Part shown: positions 41,516 to 49,661 of the stretch, piece after piece
How the letters are laid out: every line of letters begins with the position of its first letter
Position numbering within the stretch: the first letter of the stretch is position 1
Source: CANMIH01 sp049116335
GTDB taxonomy: Bacteria; Pseudomonadota; Alphaproteobacteria; Rhodobacterales; Rhodobacteraceae
Length of the DNA: 64,000 nt
Direction of reading: 5' to 3'
NCBI GenBank assembly: GCA_049116335.1
Contig: JAGDYZ010000018.1
Coordinates: 49,724 to 113,723, forward strand
Position numbers and translations under genes: made by a program
Notes under the pieces: generated by a model
Told to the model about the DNA's origin: nothing
Database searches by the model: none
What the model saw: the letters and a program-made list of their open reading frames with translations, nothing else

Positions 41516-44500
41516 TTATTCCGCCGGAATGGCGTCGGCGTCCAATCCCAGTGGGTGCGAGATTTTATCAAGCATCTCTGTTGGGCAAACCTGCAAGAAG
41601 TTCCCGCGTTCCAGATCCCAGTGTTGCAGAATATCGGCGGCCTTGCGACTTCCAGTTTCGGCAACATGGCGTTCCAGAAGATCCTTGAGCTGGGCTTCCC
41701 AGTGCTCTTGGGTCACGGCGCAGGTCACCAGACCTTCCATGTTCATCAGGGCCGGTGTGCTGCCATCGGGATCATAGAGATAGGCCATGCCGCCGGTCAT
41801 ACCTGCGCCAAAGTTGGCCCCAATGGTTCCAAGGATCACCGCAACACCACCGGTCATGTATTCACAGCCGTTGCTGCCGCAGCCTTCGATAACCACTTTG
41901 GCCCCCGAGTTCCGCACGGCAAAGCGCTCACCGGCACGACCTGCCGCAAACAGATACCCATCTGTGGCGCCATAGAGGACGGTGTTGCCGATGATGGTGT
42001 TTTCCGAGGCCACCAGCGGGCTGACCAGAGGAGGACGTACCACAATTGTGCCACCCGACAGACCTTTGCCGACATAGTCATTGGCATCGCCCGACACCTC
42101 AAGCTTGAGACCCGGTGCCGCAAAGGCGCCCAGAGCCTGACCTGCGGAGCCGGTCAGTTTGACGTGCAGGTGATCGGGCTGCAGCGCGTTGCGCATGCCG
42201 AATTTCTGCACGATGTGGCTCGAGGTGCGGGTGCCCACGGTGCGGTGCGTGTTCATCACCGCGTAGGACAGTTGCATCTTTTCCCCATCTTCAAGGAAGC
42301 GAGCGGCATCACGCACAATCTCGGCATCCAGAGTATCGGGCACAGCATTGCGCGGACGATCGCGGTCATATGTGATGTCGTCCGAACCATCGACACGGAT
42401 CAGCAGCGGGTTGAGATCAAGATCATCGAGATGCTCAGATCCACGCGATACCTGCGATAGCAGGTCGGCACGGCCAATCACCTCTTCCAGCGAACGTGCA
42501 CCAATCGACGCAAGAATTTCCCGCACTTCCTGAGCGTAGAAAGTGATCAGGTTCACAACCTTGTCGGCGTTGCCGGTGAATTTGCCACGCAGTTCTTCGT
42601 CCTGCGTACACACGCCCACCGGGCAGGTGTTCGACTGACACTGGCGCACCATGATACAGCCCATCGCGATCAGAGCGGCAGTGCCAATGCCGTATTCTTC
42701 GGCACCCAACATGGCCGCCATGACAATGTCCCGGCCTGTGCGCAAACCACCGTCGGTCCGCAGGGTCACTCGCTCGCGCAAGTTGTTCATCGCCAGAACC
42801 TGATGCGCTTCGGTCAGACCCATTTCCCACGGCAGACCCGCGTATTTGATCGAGGTCGCAGGCGATGCACCGGTGCCGCCATTGTGGCCCGAGATCAGAA
42901 TCACATCGGCTTCGGCCTTGGCCACACCTGCGGCGATTGTGCCAACACCCGAGGATGCCACAAGTTTCACGGTCACCTTACAGCGCGGGTTGATCTGCTT
43001 CAGGTCGTAGATCAGCTGGGCCAGATCTTCGATCGAATAGATGTCGTGGTGCGGCGGGGGGGAGATCAGGGTCACACCTTTGGTCGAGTGACGCAGACGC
43101 GCAATCAGGTCGGTGACCTTCATGCCCGGCAGCTGACCGCCCTCACCGGGTTTCGCACCCTGAGCCACTTTGATCTCAAGCTCTTCACACTGGTTCAGGT
43201 ATTCGGCGGTCACACCGAAACGACCCGAAGCCACCTGTTTGATCTTGGCCGAGGGGTTGTCGCCATTGGGTTCTGGCACGAAATGCGCCGGATCTTCACC
43301 ACCTTCGCCACTGTCCGATTTGGCACCAATCCGGTTCATCGCCACGTTCAGAGTTTTGTGCGCCTCAGGGCTGAGCGCCCCCAGCGACATACCCGGAGTG
43401 ACAAACCGTTTGCGGATCGAGGTGATGCTTTCCACCTCTTCCAGCGGAATAGGCTTGGCCACAGGTTTGATCGCCAGCAGGTCGCGCAGATGGATCGGCG
43501 GGTTCGCCTGCATCGCCTTGGAATAGGTTTTCCAAAGCTCATAGCTCGCACGGTCACAGGCCGATTGCATCAGGTGCATGGTCTGCGCACCCCAGGCATG
43601 AGTTTCACCCGATTTACGGGCTTTATAGAACCCGCCCATCGGCAGCACATTGGTCGCGGCGCCAAAGGCCTGCGCGTGAATTTCTTCCGCTTTGGTCTGG
43701 ATGCCGCTGACGCCAATCCCGGAAATACGCGAGATCATACCCGGGAAGAACTCGGCGCACACAGCGCGCGACAGGCCCACGGCCTCAAAGTTCAGACCAC
43801 CTCGATAGGACGAGATCACCGAGATGCCCATCTTGGCCATAATCTTCAGCAAGCCCTGATCGATGGCATCGCGGTAGCGCGCTACAGCTTCGGTCAGGCT
43901 CATCTCCAACAGCCCACGCTCGATGCGATCGGCAAGGCTGTCTTCGGCCAGATAGGCGTTGACGGTGGTCGCGCCCGAGCCAATCAGAACTGCAAAGTAA
44001 TGCGGGTCAACACATTCGGCGGAACGCACGTTGAGCGAGCAGAAGGTGCGCAGACCTTTGCGGGTCAGATGACTGTGCACAGCCGAGGTCGCAAGAATCA
44101 TCGGCATGGCAACTTTGTCGCCGCTGACGCCCTGATCGGTCAGAACAATGTGGCCCGCGCCAGAGCGCACCGCATCTTCGGCCTCCGAGCGCACACGTTC
44201 AAGCGCGGCATTGAGCGAGCCCTGCCCTTTTTCAAATGTACAATCGATGGTCGCGCACGTGGCGTTGAACTGTTTTTGCAGCTCATCAAACTGGGCGTTG
44301 CCAACAAAGGGGCTGTCCAGAACCAGAATTTCGGTCTGCGCACTGCTTTCATCCAGCACGTTCTTCAGGTTGCCGAACCGGGTCTTGAGCGACATCACGC
44401 GGAATTCGCGGAGGCTGTCGATCGGCGGGTTGGTCACCTGCGAAAAGTTCTGGCGGAAGTAATGCGACAGCGGGCGGTATTTCTTGGACAGAACCGCCGA

Positions 44501-46048
44501 TGGGGTGTCATCGCCCATCGAAGCCAGGCTTTCCTTTGCGTCCTCAGCCATAGGTGCGAGGATTTGCTCTAGCTCTTCAACGGTATAACCCGCCGCGATC
44601 TGACGCTGCCGCAGATCACTGCCGCTAAACAGTGCGGTTTCGGTGACCGCGGCCAGAGCTCCATCCAGTTCCGAGATCTTGCCAACCCATTCGCCAAACG
44701 GCTGAGCCGCCGAGAGTTTGTCTTTGATTTCTGTGTCGCGATACAGTTTGCCTTCGGCCATATCGACGGCAATCATCTGACCCGGGCCAAGCGCGCCTTT
44801 TTCACGAACGGTGGCTTCATCGGTGGGCACCATACCCGCCTCAGAGCCCGCGATCAGCAGACCGTCACCGGTCACAACATAACGCATAGGGCGCAGGCCG
44901 TTGCGATCCAGACCGCCACAAACCCAACGACCATCGGTCATGGCAAGGGCGGCGGGACCATCCCAGGGCTCCATCACCGAGTTGCAGTAGGAATACATGT
45001 CACGCCAGGCCTGCGGCAGTTCAACCGCCTGCTTGGACCAGCTTTCCGGCACCAGCATGGTTTTTGCCATCGGTGCGCTGCGTCCTGCGCGCACCAGAAC
45101 CTCAAACACACCGTCCAGAGCCGCCGAGTCCGAGGCACCACCTGCAACGATAGGTTTGATGTCTTCGGCGTAGTCACCAAAGCTGCCCGAGGCCATGCGG
45201 ATCTCGTGGCTTTTCATCCAGTTGAGGTTGCCTTTCAGCGTATTGATCTCACCATTATGCGCCAACATGCGGAAGGGCTGGGCCAGCCACCACTGCGGGA
45301 AGGTGTTGGTCGAATAGCGCTGGTGGTAGATCGCAAAGGCACTTTCAAAACGCTCGTCCATCAGGTCGGGGTAGAACTCTGCAACCTGTTCCGCCAGCAT
45401 CATGCCTTTGTAGATGATCGAGCGGCACGACAGCGACGCGATATAAAGGCCATGCACTGCCGCAGCAGATGCTGCTTTTTCAATCCGGCGACGGATCACA
45501 TAAAGCTCGCGCTCAAAGGTTTCTTCGTCGACACCTTTTGAGTTCGAGATCAGGATCTGCTCGATCTCAGGACGGGTTGCGTTGGCCTTTTCGCCCAGAC
45601 AGCCCACTTCGACAGGCACGTGGCGCCAGCCGTAGATGTAATAGCCCATGCGCAGAACTTCGGTTTCCACGATGGTCCGGCAGGTTTCCTGTGCGCCAAA
45701 GTCAGTACGCGGCAAAAACACCTGACCAACCGCGACCAGCTCATCCATGCGCGGTGTATGACCTGTGCGCTCAATCTGGTCGTAGAAGAATTTCACTGGG
45801 ATCTGGACGTGGATGCCAGCACCGTCGCCGGTTTTCCCATCCGCATCCACAGCACCCCGGTGCCAGATCGCTTTCAGCGCGTTGATGCCTGCGTCCACCA
45901 CGCTCCGTGTTTTCTTGCCATCAAGGCTGACCACAAGGCCAACACCACAGGAGGAATGCTCTTCGCTCTCGTGATACAGCCCGTTCTGCGACATCCATGC
46001 GCGCTTGGCTTCTTCGGCTTTGACCCAGTCTGCGTCATATTTGGTCAT
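41516..46048 (-). CDS. gltB: Glutamate synthase (NADPH) large subunit
   Basis: 1510 residues, the normal size for alpha-subunit GOGAT. A short propeptide ends before C34 (SSCGVG), which becomes the N-terminal nucleophile of the class II glutamine amidotransferase domain (about 34-430). The central domain and FMN-binding synthase TIM barrel follow. The [3Fe-4S] cysteines are in GCIMVRQC, then NTCPVGVC. The C-terminal beta-helix (GXXGXG repeats) spans about 1250-1490. It moves ammonia from glutamine to 2-oxoglutarate. GGAGGG precedes the ATG at 46048. Second gene of the operon. Confidence 0.97.
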   Translation of the reverse strand: MTKYDADWVKAEEAKRAWMSQNGLYHESEEHSSCGVGLVVSLDGKKTRSVVDAGINALKAIWHRGAVDADGKTGDGAGIHVQIPVKFFYDQIERTGHTPRMDELVAVGQVFLPRTDFGAQETCRTIVETEVLRMGYYIYGWRHVPVEVGCLGEKANATRPEIEQILISNSKGVDEETFERELYVIRRRIEKAASAAAVHGLYIASLSCRSIIYKGMMLAEQVAEFYPDLMDERFESAFAIYHQRYSTNTFPQWWLAQPFRMLAHNGEINTLKGNLNWMKSHEIRMASGSFGDYAEDIKPIVAGGASDSAALDGVFEVLVRAGRSAPMAKTMLVPESWSKQAVELPQAWRDMYSYCNSVMEPWDGPAALAMTDGRWVCGGLDRNGLRPMRYVVTGDGLLIAGSEAGMVPTDEATVREKGALGPGQMIAVDMAEGKLYRDTEIKDKLSAAQPFGEWVGKISELDGALAAVTETALFSGSDLRQRQIAAGYTVEELEQILAPMAEDAKESLASMGDDTPSAVLSKKYRPLSHYFRQNFSQVTNPPIDSLREFRVMSLKTRFGNLKNVLDESSAQTEILVLDSPFVGNAQFDELQKQFNATCATIDCTFEKGQGSLNAALERVRSEAEDAVRSGAGHIVLTDQGVSGDKVAMPMILATSAVHSHLTRKGLRTFCSLNVRSAECVDPHYFAVLIGSGATTVNAYLAEDSLADRIERGLLEMSLTEAVARYRDAIDQGLLKIMAKMGISVISSYRGGLNFEAVGLSRAVCAEFFPGMISRISGIGVSGIQTKAEEIHAQAFGAATNVLPMGGFYKARKSGETHAWGAQTMHLMQSACDRASYELWKTYSKAMQANPPIHLRDLLAIKPVAKPIPLEEVESITSIRKRFVTPGMSLGALSPEAHKTLNVAMNRIGAKSDSGEGGEDPAHFVPEPNGDNPSAKIKQVASGRFGVTAEYLNQCEELEIKVAQGAKPGEGGQLPGMKVTDLIARLRHSTKGVTLISPPPHHDIYSIEDLAQLIYDLKQINPRCKVTVKLVASSGVGTIAAGVAKAEADVILISGHNGGTGASPATSIKYAGLPWEMGLTEAHQVLAMNNLRERVTLRTDGGLRTGRDIVMAAMLGAEEYGIGTAALIAMGCIMVRQCQSNTCPVGVCTQDEELRGKFTGNADKVVNLITFYAQEVREILASIGARSLEEVIGRADLLSQVSRGSEHLDDLDLNPLLIRVDGSDDITYDRDRPRNAVPDTLDAEIVRDAARFLEDGEKMQLSYAVMNTHRTVGTRTSSHIVQKFGMRNALQPDHLHVKLTGSAGQALGAFAAPGLKLEVSGDANDYVGKGLSGGTIVVRPPLVSPLVASENTIIGNTVLYGATDGYLFAAGRAGERFAVRNSGAKVVIEGCGSNGCEYMTGGVAVILGTIGANFGAGMTGGMAYLYDPDGSTPALMNMEGLVTCAVTQEHWEAQLKDLLERHVAETGSRKAADILQHWDLERGNFLQVCPTEMLDKISHPLGLDADAIPAE

Positions 46049-46154
46049 GGCATTTACCCTCCATGGGGGTCGCTCCGGGCGACCTGTGTCTTATGTTGGT
46101 CCCGTTCTGGCGGGACCGAAATTCTGTGCAATCTGCGTTTGGAACGACCGGCGC
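46049..46154 (-). promoter_or_regulatory. gltD-gltB intercistronic region with two hairpins
   Basis: 106 bases between gltD stop and gltB start (minus sense). GGTCGC / GCGACC (46067-46083) and GGTCCCG / CGGGACC (46098-46117) form two perfect hairpins. They lack T-runs, so they may protect or process the operon mRNA and set the ratio of the subunits; inference. Confidence 0.4.
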
Positions 46155-47591
46155 TTATTCGGCGGCCACAGCCGCTTTGGCGTTCAGATCCGCAAGGATG
46201 GCATCCGCGCAATCGCGACCGTCACGGATGGCCCAGACCACAAGGCTGGCCCCGCGCACAATGTCGCCGACGGCATAGACGCCAGGCAACGAGGTACGGC
46301 CTGTGGTGAACTCGGCTTTGACCGTGCCCCAGCGGGTCACTTCCAGCTCGGGCTGGTTCCACAGGGTCTGAACCTCTTCCGGCTCGAACCCAAGTGCCTT
46401 AATCACCAGATCCGCAGGCTCGTCATACTCCGACCCCTCGATCACTTCGGGGCTTTGACGGCCCGATGCATCCGGGGCACCAAGGCGCATCTTCTGGACC
46501 ACTACCGCGTTCACCGCATCGCCCTTGAAGGCAACGGGAGCGGTCAGCCATTCAAACTGAACACCTTCTTCCTCTGCGTTCTGGGTTTCTCGCTGTGAGC
46601 CCGGCATATTGGCGCGGTCCCGACGGTACAGGCATTTCACGCTTTCTGCGCCCTGACGGATTGCGGTGCGCACACAGTCCATCGCGGTGTCGCCACCGCC
46701 GATAACAACCACGTTTTTGCCTTCGGCATTCAGCTCGCCGCTTTCGTACTCGGCCACGGTGTCACCAAAGTTTGCGACGCGGTTCGAGGCCGTCAGATAA
46801 TCAAGCGCTTTGACGATCCCCTTGGCACCGGCCCCGGGGCCACGCAGATCGCGGCTTTTGTAAACACCGGTGGCAATGATCACGGCGTCATGTTTCGCGC
46901 GGATCTCTTCAAACGAGATGTCTTCGCCAATGTTGCAGTTCATCACAAACTCAACACCGCCATCCGCCAAAAGCTGGTTGCGACGCATCACAACGTCTTT
47001 CTCAAGCTTGAAACCCGGAATGCCATAGGTCAGCAGACCACCGGCACGGTCATAGCGGTCATAGATGGTGACTTTCACACCGGCGCGGCGCAGCATATCG
47101 GCCGCGGCCAGACCACCGGGGCCGGCGCCAATGATGCCAACACTTTCACTGCGCTCGGCCAAAGGCACCACAGGCTTGACCCAGCCTTTGTCCCAGGCGG
47201 TATCGGTGATGTATTTTTCGACCGACCCAATGGTCACTGTACCGTGACCCGACTGTTCGATCACACAGTTGCCTTCACACAGACGGTCCTGCGGGCAAAT
47301 CCGGCCACAGATTTCCGGGAAGGTGTTGGTGGCCTGCGAAACCTCATAGGCCTCTTCCAGACGGCCCGTCGCGGTCAGGCGCAGCCAGTCGGGGATATTG
47401 TTGTGCAGCGGGCAGTGCGACTGGCAATACGGCACACCACACTGGCTGCAACGGCTGGCTTGCTCTTCGGCCTTTGCGGCGGCGAACTCGGCATAGATCT
47501 CGTCGAAGTCTTCACGTCGCTGTCCGGCGTCGCGCTTCTCGGGCATCTCGCGGTTCACGTTCACGAATTTGAGCATGGGCTGCTTGGCCAT
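46155..47591 (-). CDS. gltD: Glutamate synthase (NADPH) small subunit
   Basis: 478 residues. Cysteine clusters CSQCGVPYCQSHCP and CGRICPQDRLCEGNC bind two [4Fe-4S] clusters; an FAD site (GIIGAGPGGLAAADML) and an NADPH site (VVVIGGGDTAMDCV) follow. It passes electrons from NADPH to the large subunit. The start at 47591 (MAKQPMLKF) matches the family; the 23 upstream in-frame codons do not. First gene of the gltD-gltB operon (reverse of the enterobacterial order), divergent from uppP. Confidence 0.96.
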   Translation of the reverse strand: MAKQPMLKFVNVNREMPEKRDAGQRREDFDEIYAEFAAAKAEEQASRCSQCGVPYCQSHCPLHNNIPDWLRLTATGRLEEAYEVSQATNTFPEICGRICPQDRLCEGNCVIEQSGHGTVTIGSVEKYITDTAWDKGWVKPVVPLAERSESVGIIGAGPGGLAAADMLRRAGVKVTIYDRYDRAGGLLTYGIPGFKLEKDVVMRRNQLLADGGVEFVMNCNIGEDISFEEIRAKHDAVIIATGVYKSRDLRGPGAGAKGIVKALDYLTASNRVANFGDTVAEYESGELNAEGKNVVVIGGGDTAMDCVRTAIRQGAESVKCLYRRDRANMPGSQRETQNAEEEGVQFEWLTAPVAFKGDAVNAVVVQKMRLGAPDASGRQSPEVIEGSEYDEPADLVIKALGFEPEEVQTLWNQPELEVTRWGTVKAEFTTGRTSLPGVYAVGDIVRGASLVVWAIRDGRDCADAILADLNAKAAVAAE

Positions 47592-47813
47592 TGGCTTGCC
47601 TCTTTGCGTGTTAGGTTGCTGCCGCCTGAGTATCTGGCGGCGTTCAGAAATAAAAGTCACTCATACTGACCTATATTCAATTTACTTTCGCCCTGCATCT
47701 ACATTCTTGTCGCAGAAGGGTGTTTTTTAGGTCCGGATCGGATTTATCTTTCCGCTTTCGACAAAATTTCAATGCGTTATACAAATCTCAGTTTTCAGTA
47801 CCGGGGCCGCCAC

Positions 47814-48617
47814 ATGACCTTTACCCACCTTTTGATTGTTGCATTGATCCAAGGGATTACCGAGTTTTTGCCAATCTCGTCGTCGGGTCACCTGATTCTG
47901 CTGCCGAATCTGGCTGGGATGGCGGATCAGGGACAGATCATAGATGTGGCCGCACATATCGGAACACTGTTTGCCGTGGTGATCTATTTCTGGTCAGACG
48001 TGAAAGGCGCAGCCGCCGGCCTGCCCCGCCTGATGACCGGAAAAGCAGACACCCCCGGCGCCTTTCTGGCGCTCTGCCTGATCCTCGGCACCATCCCGGT
48101 CGTCCTGTTTGGCGTGTTTCTCAAACTCACAGGTCTGGATGATGCCATGCGCGGGATCGCCGTCATTGGTTGGACCATGCTGGGTTTTGGTCTCGTCCTC
48201 TATTGGGCCGACAAACGCGGCGCCGAGATCAAAACCGATCGGAGCTGGAGCGTCAAAGACGCGCTTATCATGGGTGTCTGGCAAGCGATTGCGCTGATCC
48301 CCGGCACCTCGCGGTCCGGCATCACCATCACAGGGGCCCGCCACCTTGGCTATGACCGGGAAAGCGCGGCGAAACTGTCGATGCTGATGTCCATTCCCAC
48401 TATCATCGCATCCGGCACCCTGCTTGGGCTGGAAGTGGCCAGCACAGCCAATGCCGCTGCGGCCCGGGATGGCGCGATTGTAGCGGTCTTTTCGTTTATC
48501 GCAGCTCTGGCCGCGCTGACCTTGATGATGCGCCTGCTGAAGTCGGTCAGTTTCACGCCCTACGTGATCTACCGCGTCATTCTGGGTGTGATCCTACTTG
48601 GGATTGCCTACAGCTAA
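47814..48617 (+). CDS. uppP: Undecaprenyl-diphosphatase UppP (BacA)
   Basis: 267 residues, integral membrane, about 7-8 helices. The conserved ITEFLPISSSGHLIL near the N-terminus and ALIPGTSRSGITITGA in the second half form the active site. It dephosphorylates undecaprenyl pyrophosphate to recycle the lipid carrier of cell wall synthesis, and confers bacitracin tolerance. The start at 47814 (MTFTHLLIVAL) is preferred to one 14 codons earlier. Divergent from gltD. A short leader hairpin, GCCGCC / GGCGGC at 47621-47641, belongs to the gltD side. Confidence 0.96.
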   Translation: MTFTHLLIVALIQGITEFLPISSSGHLILLPNLAGMADQGQIIDVAAHIGTLFAVVIYFWSDVKGAAAGLPRLMTGKADTPGAFLALCLILGTIPVVLFGVFLKLTGLDDAMRGIAVIGWTMLGFGLVLYWADKRGAEIKTDRSWSVKDALIMGVWQAIALIPGTSRSGITITGARHLGYDRESAAKLSMLMSIPTIIASGTLLGLEVASTANAAAARDGAIVAVFSFIAALAALTLMMRLLKSVSFTPYVIYRVILGVILLGIAYS

Positions 48618-48635
48618 AGGCGCATTTCGCGTGAC

Positions 48636-49106
48636 TTACACGCGGTGATAGGGGCTGCCACCCAGAATGCTGGCGGCGCGATACAATTGCTCTGCCAGCA
48701 TCACCCGCACCAACATATGCGGCCAGACCATTTTTCCGAAGGACAGCATCATCCGCGCGTCTGCGCGGAGACTGGGGTCAATGCCATCCGCCCCGCCAAT
48801 GATAAAGGCGAGATCCTGTGCCCCGCTATCGCGGATTTTTTCCATCCGCCCGGCAAAGTCAGGTGACGACATCACGTCGCCGCGCTCATCCATGGCGCAG
48901 ATCACCGCCCCCGCAGGCAGCGCCTTGCGCAGCAAAACAGCTTCGGCGGCCATGCCACCGCCCTTTTTATCCTCGACCTCATGCACTTTGACCGGACCAA
49001 GGCTATGGGCCCGTCCGGTTTTATCAAATCGCTTGAGATAGTCGTCAACAAGGTCGCGTTCGGGGCCCGCCCGAAGGCGGCCCACCACGCAGAGATGGAC
49101 CCGCAT
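48636..49106 (-). CDS. rlmH: 23S rRNA (pseudouridine(1915)-N(3))-methyltransferase RlmH
   Basis: 156 residues, a SPOUT enzyme of the RlmH family. Marks include the N-terminal VVGRLRAGPERDLVDDYLKRF, FIIGGADGIDP, and the C-terminal LAEQLYRAASILGGSPYHRV, which is near-invariant. It methylates a pseudouridine in the 23S rRNA helix 69. Directly follows rsfS with no gap, an arrangement conserved in proteobacteria. Confidence 0.97.
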   Translation of the reverse strand: MRVHLCVVGRLRAGPERDLVDDYLKRFDKTGRAHSLGPVKVHEVEDKKGGGMAAEAVLLRKALPAGAVICAMDERGDVMSSPDFAGRMEKIRDSGAQDLAFIIGGADGIDPSLRADARMMLSFGKMVWPHMLVRVMLAEQLYRAASILGGSPYHRV

Positions 49107-49475
49107 TTAGGCGCGTGTCGCTGGCGCCGCGCCGGGCTGCCACATCTTTTCCAGCTGATAGAATTCGCGGACTTCGGGGCGGAACACATGCACCACCACA
49201 TCACCCGAATCGATCAGCACCCAATCACCGGTCTGCTTGCCTTCGGTTTTGGAGAGAACACCACAGCGGGTCTTCAGCGCATCCATCACCATCTCAGCCA
49301 GCGCCGCCACCTGACGTGACGACCGACCCGAGCAGATCACCATGTGATCACAGACAGAGGTTTTGCCGCGCAGATCGAACTGCACGATTTCCTCAGCCTT
49401 GTTATCGTTAAGTATTTCCATAACCACAGCGAGAATATCGTCGCTGGTGGAGTTCACCTGAGGTGTACCGCTCAT
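49107..49475 (-). CDS. rsfS: Ribosomal silencing factor RsfS
   Basis: 122 residues. RsfS binds ribosomal protein L14 and blocks subunit joining when nutrients are short. Marks: DLRGKTSVCDHMVICSGRSS, RQVAALAE, DWVLIDSGDVVVHVFRPEVREFYQLEKMW. The start at 49475 follows AGGGGGA by 4 bases; an in-frame start 13 codons upstream lacks one. Adjacent to rlmH. Confidence 0.95.
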   Translation of the reverse strand: MSGTPQVNSTSDDILAVVMEILNDNKAEEIVQFDLRGKTSVCDHMVICSGRSSRQVAALAEMVMDALKTRCGVLSKTEGKQTGDWVLIDSGDVVVHVFRPEVREFYQLEKMWQPGAAPATRA

Positions 49476-49634
49476 CGGTTCCCCCTGTGCTGCGGCATCC
49501 GCCGCATGTGCCATCGAAGACAGGACATAGTCCTCCTATACGTCATACACCGTCAAAGCCCCGGTGCCGGGCCATACCAAATATAGCATCGGCCCCGGGA
49601 AATCTCAATGTCACCCTCTCAGGGGTGCGGTTGT

Positions 49635-49656
49635 CCGAATTTTCTTGAAAATTCGG
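49635..49656. other. Perfect hairpin next to aldehyde dehydrogenase stop
   Basis: CCGAATTTTC / GAAAATTCGG, 10 perfect pairs with a 2-base loop, 6 bases from the ALDH stop at 49662. The flank in minus sense has no T-run, so it may be a processing or stability element rather than a standard terminator. Confidence 0.55.
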
Positions 49657-49661
49657 GTGTG

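Noticed and set aside
42803..44572. Very long open frame (589 codons) on the plus strand opposite gltB
   Set aside because: Antisense to a strongly conserved gltB segment; its Arg/His/Gly-rich translation is the usual shadow of a GC-rich gene, with no ribosome-binding site or family likeness.
46049..46154. gltD-gltB hairpins as a riboswitch
   Set aside because: Two simple hairpins without a conserved ligand-binding core; more likely mRNA processing or stability elements.
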